From the NCBI GenBank assembly GCA_902786285.1, contig CADABX010000015.1:1-34563 (forward strand): DNA of 34,563 nt, read 5' to 3'. The position numbers and the translations under genes are program-made. The DNA is from Oscillospiraceae bacterium (lineage in GTDB: Bacteria; Bacillota; Clostridia; Oscillospirales; Acutalibacteraceae). Under the pieces are notes generated by a model. That model searched no databases and was not told the origin of the DNA. It saw only the letters and a program-made list of their open reading frames with translations. Positions 30,848-34,563 of the stretch are shown here, piece after piece (within the stretch, counting starts at the first letter, position 1; every line of letters begins with the position of its first letter).

Positions 30848-32056
30848 TTATTTTGCGGCGGGCACCTGCAAAACCAGATCGGTCAGCGGGAACGAGCAGC
30901 ACGGGTGGATGCAGCCGAACTGCGCGTCGGCGAGCCGCCGGTATTCGAGCTGCTTCGGCACATAGACCTTGCCGCGCAGCAGATGGGAATGGCAAAAGCC
31001 GCATTCGCCGCTGCGGCAGCGGGCGGGCACGGCGATGCCGTTCTTTTCCAGCGTCTGCATCACAGAGTCGCACGAACGGCCGGTGACGGTCTTGGTTTCG
31101 TCCTGGATCGTGACCGTGATCTGCACGGTGGCGGGCACATCGGACGGGTAATCGTCCTGCGTTTGCGGATTGTGGAATTCGCCGAACATCTCGTGGCGGA
31201 TGTATTTGCGTTCGAGCTCCAGCTTTTCGAGCTCCTTGTCCAAAAACGCATACATCTGCTGCGGGCCGCAAAGGAATACGGAATAGGGCTTGTCTTTCGG
31301 CGCGTATTTTTGGATCAGCGCTGCTGTGAGAAAACCCTGTTCGGCGCCGGGCAAAGCCGAAGCGGCGTCGGCGTCGCTGAGCACATGGACGACCCGGACC
31401 TTGTCGGTCTTTTTCGTCAGCGCGTCGAGTTCGTCAAAGAACAGAATGCTGTCCTTGTTGCGGCTGCCGTAAAGCAAAATCATCTTGAAATCCTCGTCGC
31501 CGTCCGCAATGGCATTCGCCATCGACAAAAACGGCGTGATGCCGGAGCCGCCGGCAAGGCAGACCACCGTTTCGGCGTCGCGCAGGGGCTGATACTCGAA
31601 ATTGCCCGCCGGTGCGGAAACGGTCACCTCGGTGCCTTCTTTCCAGTTGTCAAGGATATACTGCGATACCAGACCGCCGTCCACGCGCTTGATCGTCAGC
31701 TCATATTTGCCATCCAGCGCGTCTTTCGGCGAAGAGGAGATGGAATACGCGCGGGTGACGGGCATGCCGCCGATCGTTTCAAACACGGTCAGATATTTGC
31801 CGGCGCCGAAATAGGCGAGCGCCGTTGTGCCGCGCGCGGGGTCGGGAACGAGCGTATAGCTGCAGCAGTCGTCCGCACGTTTGGTCACGGCGGCCACCTT
31901 GAGATACTGCGCCCTCGGGTGCAGCGCTTTTGCGATTATGCGCGACGAATCGGTGCCTGCCGGCAGATCGGCCGGTGCGGCGGAAAACCGGGCCTGCCGC
32001 GCCTTGAGCATCGGCAGAAACTTTTTCGCTTTCAGCGTTTTGATCGGACTTGCCAT
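30848..32056 (-). CDS. Flavin-dependent NAD(P)H reductase fused to a 2Fe-2S ferredoxin domain
   Basis: A 402-residue electron-transfer protein. Residues 45-160 form the FAD-binding barrel (RAYSISSS is the flavin motif), about 160-300 the NAD(P)-binding domain (AGGSGITPF, LYGSRNKDSILF, VFLCGPQQMY), and the C-terminus carries a plant-type 2Fe-2S ferredoxin with ligands C347, C352, C355 and C382. It would pass electrons from NAD(P)H to a partner oxidoreductase or the reverse, like the reductase parts of oxygenases or HCP-reductase-type proteins. GGAGGG precedes ATG 32056, and the gene starts one base after the end of the CrtI-like gene, so the CrtI-like flavoprotein is its probable partner. It is soluble and the last gene of its operon. 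Confidence 0.92.
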   Translation of the reverse strand: MASPIKTLKAKKFLPMLKARQARFSAAPADLPAGTDSSRIIAKALHPRAQYLKVAAVTKRADDCCSYTLVPDPARGTTALAYFGAGKYLTVFETIGGMPVTRAYSISSSPKDALDGKYELTIKRVDGGLVSQYILDNWKEGTEVTVSAPAGNFEYQPLRDAETVVCLAGGSGITPFLSMANAIADGDEDFKMILLYGSRNKDSILFFDELDALTKKTDKVRVVHVLSDADAASALPGAEQGFLTAALIQKYAPKDKPYSVFLCGPQQMYAFLDKELEKLELERKYIRHEMFGEFHNPQTQDDYPSDVPATVQITVTIQDETKTVTGRSCDSVMQTLEKNGIAVPARCRSGECGFCHSHLLRGKVYVPKQLEYRRLADAQFGCIHPCCSFPLTDLVLQVPAAK

Positions 32057-32057
32057 C

Positions 32058-33632
32058 TCATTTTCCCTCCTTCAGTGCCTTGATCGTGAGCTTGGCGGCT
32101 TTTTCGCCGGTGTGATAGGCGCAGCCGTAGCCGTCGCCGCGTTCCTGCGACGCGCCGCAGAACAGGAAGTTTTCAAACGGCTGGTCGCCGATAAACTGCA
32201 CCGTGCGCGGGATCATGCTGTCCCACATGTTGAGCATATAGCCGTAGGGCGTGCCGTGCGGGGTGTTGAGATAGCGGGAAAACGTGGGCGGCAGGGCGAT
32301 CTCGATCTCTTCGATATACGGCATGATCGAAATGTTCAGCGCCTTTTCGCACGTCTCGATCATATCCTTTGCAACTTTGGTTTTGAACTTTTTATAATCC
32401 TGCGGCCGGATATCCCGCATCACGTCGCCGAAGGTCATGGTGGTCAAAAAGAGCTGGCTCGTGCCCTTCGGGGTGCAGTCGGGGATGATCTCGTTCAGGC
32501 AGTTGATGATGCAGTAGCCGCTGAAAAAGTCGTGGCACGCTGCATACTGTTTGTCGGAATCGCTTGTCGGCGCAATGAACACGGAATAGTCCGTGATGCC
32601 GAGCTCCTCCTTTGTGCGGTTCATGCCGAGATAGACCGTGGTCAGCGAAACGGCGACGTCGCGCGCGTTGGTCATCTGCAGCTGCTTTTGCGGAATGTCT
32701 TTTTTGTCGAACAGATCGTTCCACACAAAGTTCGGCGACGCGTTGCAGATAAAGCGTTTGCCGTACACTTCCTTGCTGCCGTTGACAACCACGCCGGCGG
32801 GCTTGCCGTCTTTTGTGATGATCTTTGTTACTTCCGAATTGTACCAGATGTCGCCGCCATTGTCACGGATCACCTTGTCGATGGCAAGGCTCATCTCGTG
32901 GCTGCGCAGCTTGGGGATGCCTGTGCCGTTTTTGATATAGCCGTGCAGCATCGCCATATAGTAGCAAAAGTCAAACTTCGACGCGGGCACGCCCATATAG
33001 CACCAGTAGGTGTTGAAAATGTCCTGCGCCTTTTTCGGCATGCCGAGCGCGTCCAGGCCCTCCTGCAGGGTATGCGACACCATACGCATCACGTCCGGCA
33101 TATATTTGAGCGCCTTGAAAATGCCGCCCATATTGTCGCCGTCGCCCAGTGCGTCGAAGGCTTTATACATCTTTTCGGCCAGATCGAACGCTTTCATGGC
33201 GCTTTCATACGAGCCGGGCACCAGCTCGTCGAGCTTGCGCGAAAACGCCTCAAAGCCGACCGGCATACGGGCGTCAACGCTTACGCGCACGCCGTTTTCG
33301 TTGACAAAGGCATCTGTGTCGTCCTCTTTGGCCGGGACGATCAGACGGAATGTGGATTCGTGCTTGCACCAGTCGACCTCGGCGCCGAGCCGGTTAAACA
33401 TCTCTTCCACCATGCCGGGTTCTTCGGGCGTGCCGATGCCGGACAATTCATGCAGCGACGGCTCAAACTCAAACCGGCCGCGTACAAACGAGGACGCCGA
33501 GCCGCCGGGGATGTTGTGGCGTTCCAGCAAAAGCGTGGAAAGCCCCGCTTTGGCGCAGGTTGCCGCGGCGGCAAGACCGCCGTTGCCCGCGCCGATGACG
33601 ATGACATCATACTGTTTCAATTGTTTCACCAT
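32058..33632 (-). CDS. CrtI-like FAD-dependent oxidoreductase (phytoene desaturase/carotenoid isomerase family)
   Basis: A 524-residue flavoprotein with the dinucleotide fold at the N-terminus (DVIVIGAGNGGLAAA, GAGNGG at 14-19), followed by LLLERHNIPGGSASSF, the motif next to the FAD ribose, and FEPSLHELSG. The C-terminal FAD motif is seen as FLFCGASQERGDGYGCAYHTGEKAA. Family members desaturate, isomerise or saturate lipid-like polyenes such as phytoene or retinol. No other carotenoid gene is nearby, so a carotenoid role is doubtful; a hydrophobic, perhaps membrane-derived, substrate is more cautious. Its start lies inside the VTT gene (26-base overlap) and its end abuts the flavin reductase gene. 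Confidence 0.88.
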   Translation of the reverse strand: MVKQLKQYDVIVIGAGNGGLAAAATCAKAGLSTLLLERHNIPGGSASSFVRGRFEFEPSLHELSGIGTPEEPGMVEEMFNRLGAEVDWCKHESTFRLIVPAKEDDTDAFVNENGVRVSVDARMPVGFEAFSRKLDELVPGSYESAMKAFDLAEKMYKAFDALGDGDNMGGIFKALKYMPDVMRMVSHTLQEGLDALGMPKKAQDIFNTYWCYMGVPASKFDFCYYMAMLHGYIKNGTGIPKLRSHEMSLAIDKVIRDNGGDIWYNSEVTKIITKDGKPAGVVVNGSKEVYGKRFICNASPNFVWNDLFDKKDIPQKQLQMTNARDVAVSLTTVYLGMNRTKEELGITDYSVFIAPTSDSDKQYAACHDFFSGYCIINCLNEIIPDCTPKGTSQLFLTTMTFGDVMRDIRPQDYKKFKTKVAKDMIETCEKALNISIMPYIEEIEIALPPTFSRYLNTPHGTPYGYMLNMWDSMIPRTVQFIGDQPFENFLFCGASQERGDGYGCAYHTGEKAAKLTIKALKEGK

Positions 33633-34344
33633 CCGTTTCCTGTGTTGTGGTTTGGTTTTGCTTTTTCTTTTTGCGTTTGCTCATAAACACGGATGCCGCG
33701 ATTGCAAACAGCAACGCGGGCAGCGCGTAAAGATACGACAAAGGATTGCTCAGATCGCCCTTGGCGCCCAAAAGCGTCCAAAGCACGTTGAGCACCAGCA
33801 GCCCAAGATTGGCCGCCGTGAAGTAGCGCCAAAACGGGATGCCCATGGCGCCGAAGATCAGCGAGCTCAGGTCCGACGGCATAAACCCGCCGGCTTTAAA
33901 CACGAATACCACGGCAAAGCTGTTGGCGTCGGTAAAATCGTCGAGCTTGCGGATCGCCTTGAAGCGGCCCTTGAGCGCGTCGACCATCTCTTTGCCGGTG
34001 AACCGGCCGAGGAAATAGGGCAGCACCAGGCTGCACGCCGTGGCGATGCAGTTGACGAGCACCGCCGTCCAGAAATGCTCGAACACGATCCCGGACACCA
34101 CAAACAGCACCGCCGGCGGAAAGACGAGGGCAAACGATTTGACCACGGAAAAGCCGATCAGGATCAGCGCCACGGTCAGCGTGCCGCCGGTCAGATATTG
34201 GGTGAGCGTGCCTGCCGTTTTGACCGAGATGTGGTTTTTGGCCAAAAAGATCACACAGACCGTCAGCATGGCGAGCATGAATACGAACGACAAAATCTGC
34301 AGCACACGCACGAGTTTGCCATAGCGTTTTTCGTTGTTTTCCAT
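33607..34344 (-). CDS. TVP38/TMEM64 (VTT-domain, DedA-like) membrane protein
   Basis: A 245-residue polytopic membrane protein of the VTT/DedA-related superfamily, some members of which act as lipid scramblases or transporters. About five or six hydrophobic segments can be traced. The VTT core is FPPAVLFVVSGIVFEHFWTAVLVNCIATACSLVLPYFLGRFTG, read here as two helices flanking a re-entrant loop, followed by FVFKAGGFMPSDLSSLIFGAMGIPFWRYFTAANLG. The tail is a basic cluster (KRKKKKQNQ). ATG 34344 follows GGAGGG and is preferred to an in-frame start further out. It is the first gene of a three-gene operon with the CrtI-like oxidoreductase, suggesting that the pair act on a membrane lipid; that link is inference. 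Confidence 0.88.
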   Translation of the reverse strand: MENNEKRYGKLVRVLQILSFVFMLAMLTVCVIFLAKNHISVKTAGTLTQYLTGGTLTVALILIGFSVVKSFALVFPPAVLFVVSGIVFEHFWTAVLVNCIATACSLVLPYFLGRFTGKEMVDALKGRFKAIRKLDDFTDANSFAVVFVFKAGGFMPSDLSSLIFGAMGIPFWRYFTAANLGLLVLNVLWTLLGAKGDLSNPLSYLYALPALLFAIAASVFMSKRKKKKQNQTTTQETDGETIETV

Positions 34345-34415
34345 CCGCTTCCCTCCGTATGCCCGCAGGCGGTTCGGCATTGTTCACAAATTTATCATTT
34401 TTTTACCACATAAAT

Positions 34416-34444
34416 AGTATAACTTCTATTTTTCCGCTTGTCAA
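34416..34444 (-). promoter_or_regulatory. Consensus sigma-A promoter of the VTT/CrtI/reductase operon
   Basis: On the minus strand TTGACA and TATACT are separated by 17 bases, about 70 bases before the start codon. It is the closest match to consensus in the window, suggesting strong basal expression. Confidence 0.85.
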
Positions 34445-34532
34445 TGCGCCAACAAAAAAAGCTGCCGTTGGGACCCCTTCCGTAAGGAAGTATACGCCCT
34501 GAAATGGATTCTTTTCCGCAAATAACTGCGTT

Positions 34533-34563
34533 AAAAAATTGCGCAGGCGTCAGCCTTGCGCAA
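34533..34563 (-). terminator. Leftward terminator at the right edge
   Basis: Read leftward, a hairpin of ten pairs (TTGCGC and AGGC against GCCT and GCGCAA, one bulged A, TGAC loop) is followed by six T. It should end a leftward gene that lies beyond the window. Between it and the promoter at 34416-34444 (34445-34532) there is a small CTTCC/GGAAG hairpin and an A-rich tract; I recognise no gene there. Confidence 0.7.

Noticed and set aside
34445-34532. Possible small RNA or IS end in the right-edge gap
   Set aside because: Only a five-pair hairpin and an A-rich tract are visible; no RNA family signature or terminal inverted repeat can be supported.

Overview
The window looks like a chromosomal segment of a GC-rich, Gram-positive anaerobe of the class Clostridia, probably an uncultured gut member near Oscillospiraceae/Ruminococcaceae. 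This rests on the Firmicutes gene order SRP RNA - dnaX - ebfC - recR, strong AGGAGG-type ribosome binding sites, promoters of the TTGAtt-17-TATAAT kind, many carbohydrate-active enzymes, and oxygen-sensitive enzyme families (2-hydroxyacyl-CoA dehydratase, CooC, CooT). The taxonomic placement is inference. No rRNA or tRNA gene, IS element, prophage or CRISPR array was seen.

Left part (1-9300). A leftward cytosolic GH20 hexosaminidase is divergent from a housekeeping block on the plus strand: SRP RNA, dnaX, ebfC, recR, a small inverted-repeat element, smpB and, five bases later, the tmRNA gene ssrA. Then come single-gene units with their own terminators: an exported or membrane-anchored HAD-type phosphatase, a ZIP metal transporter and a secreted metallophosphoesterase.

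Middle part (9300-15600), all leftward. One tightly packed operon runs from a promoter at 15579-15607. In order of transcription it encodes a CooC-type nickel-insertion ATPase, an unrecognised Cys-containing protein with faint acetyl-CoA-synthase-like features, a small His-rich helical protein, a CooT-type nickel-binding protein, a 2-hydroxyacyl-CoA dehydratase activase, two different dehydratase-family (HgdB/HgdC-like) subunits and a 60-residue membrane protein. It ends near an AT-rich island that holds an array of seven different short hairpins placed directly upstream of a small four-helix-bundle (S23/IVP-like) gene. The array and the nickel/dehydratase operon are the two most interesting objects in the window.

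Right-middle part (15700-30840), all rightward: a glycan and phosphoester utilisation locus. It has a cytosolic GH3 with a PA14 insert, a secreted GH3 with reversed domain order, a secreted (alpha/alpha)6 glycosidase, a GH127-like enzyme, a GH99-like (WbsX) protein, one secreted and one cytosolic metallophosphoesterase, a GPH-type sugar symporter and a PfkB sugar kinase. The locus is cut into three transcription units by two internal terminator/promoter pairs. Secreted enzymes, transporter and kinase together suggest stepwise breakdown and import of a complex, possibly phosphorylated, glycan.

Right edge (30840-34563), leftward: a three-gene redox/membrane operon (VTT-domain membrane protein, CrtI-like FAD oxidoreductase, flavin reductase fused to a 2Fe-2S ferredoxin) behind a consensus promoter. 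The last bases carry a leftward terminator for a gene outside the window. In 34445-34532 I recognise nothing further.
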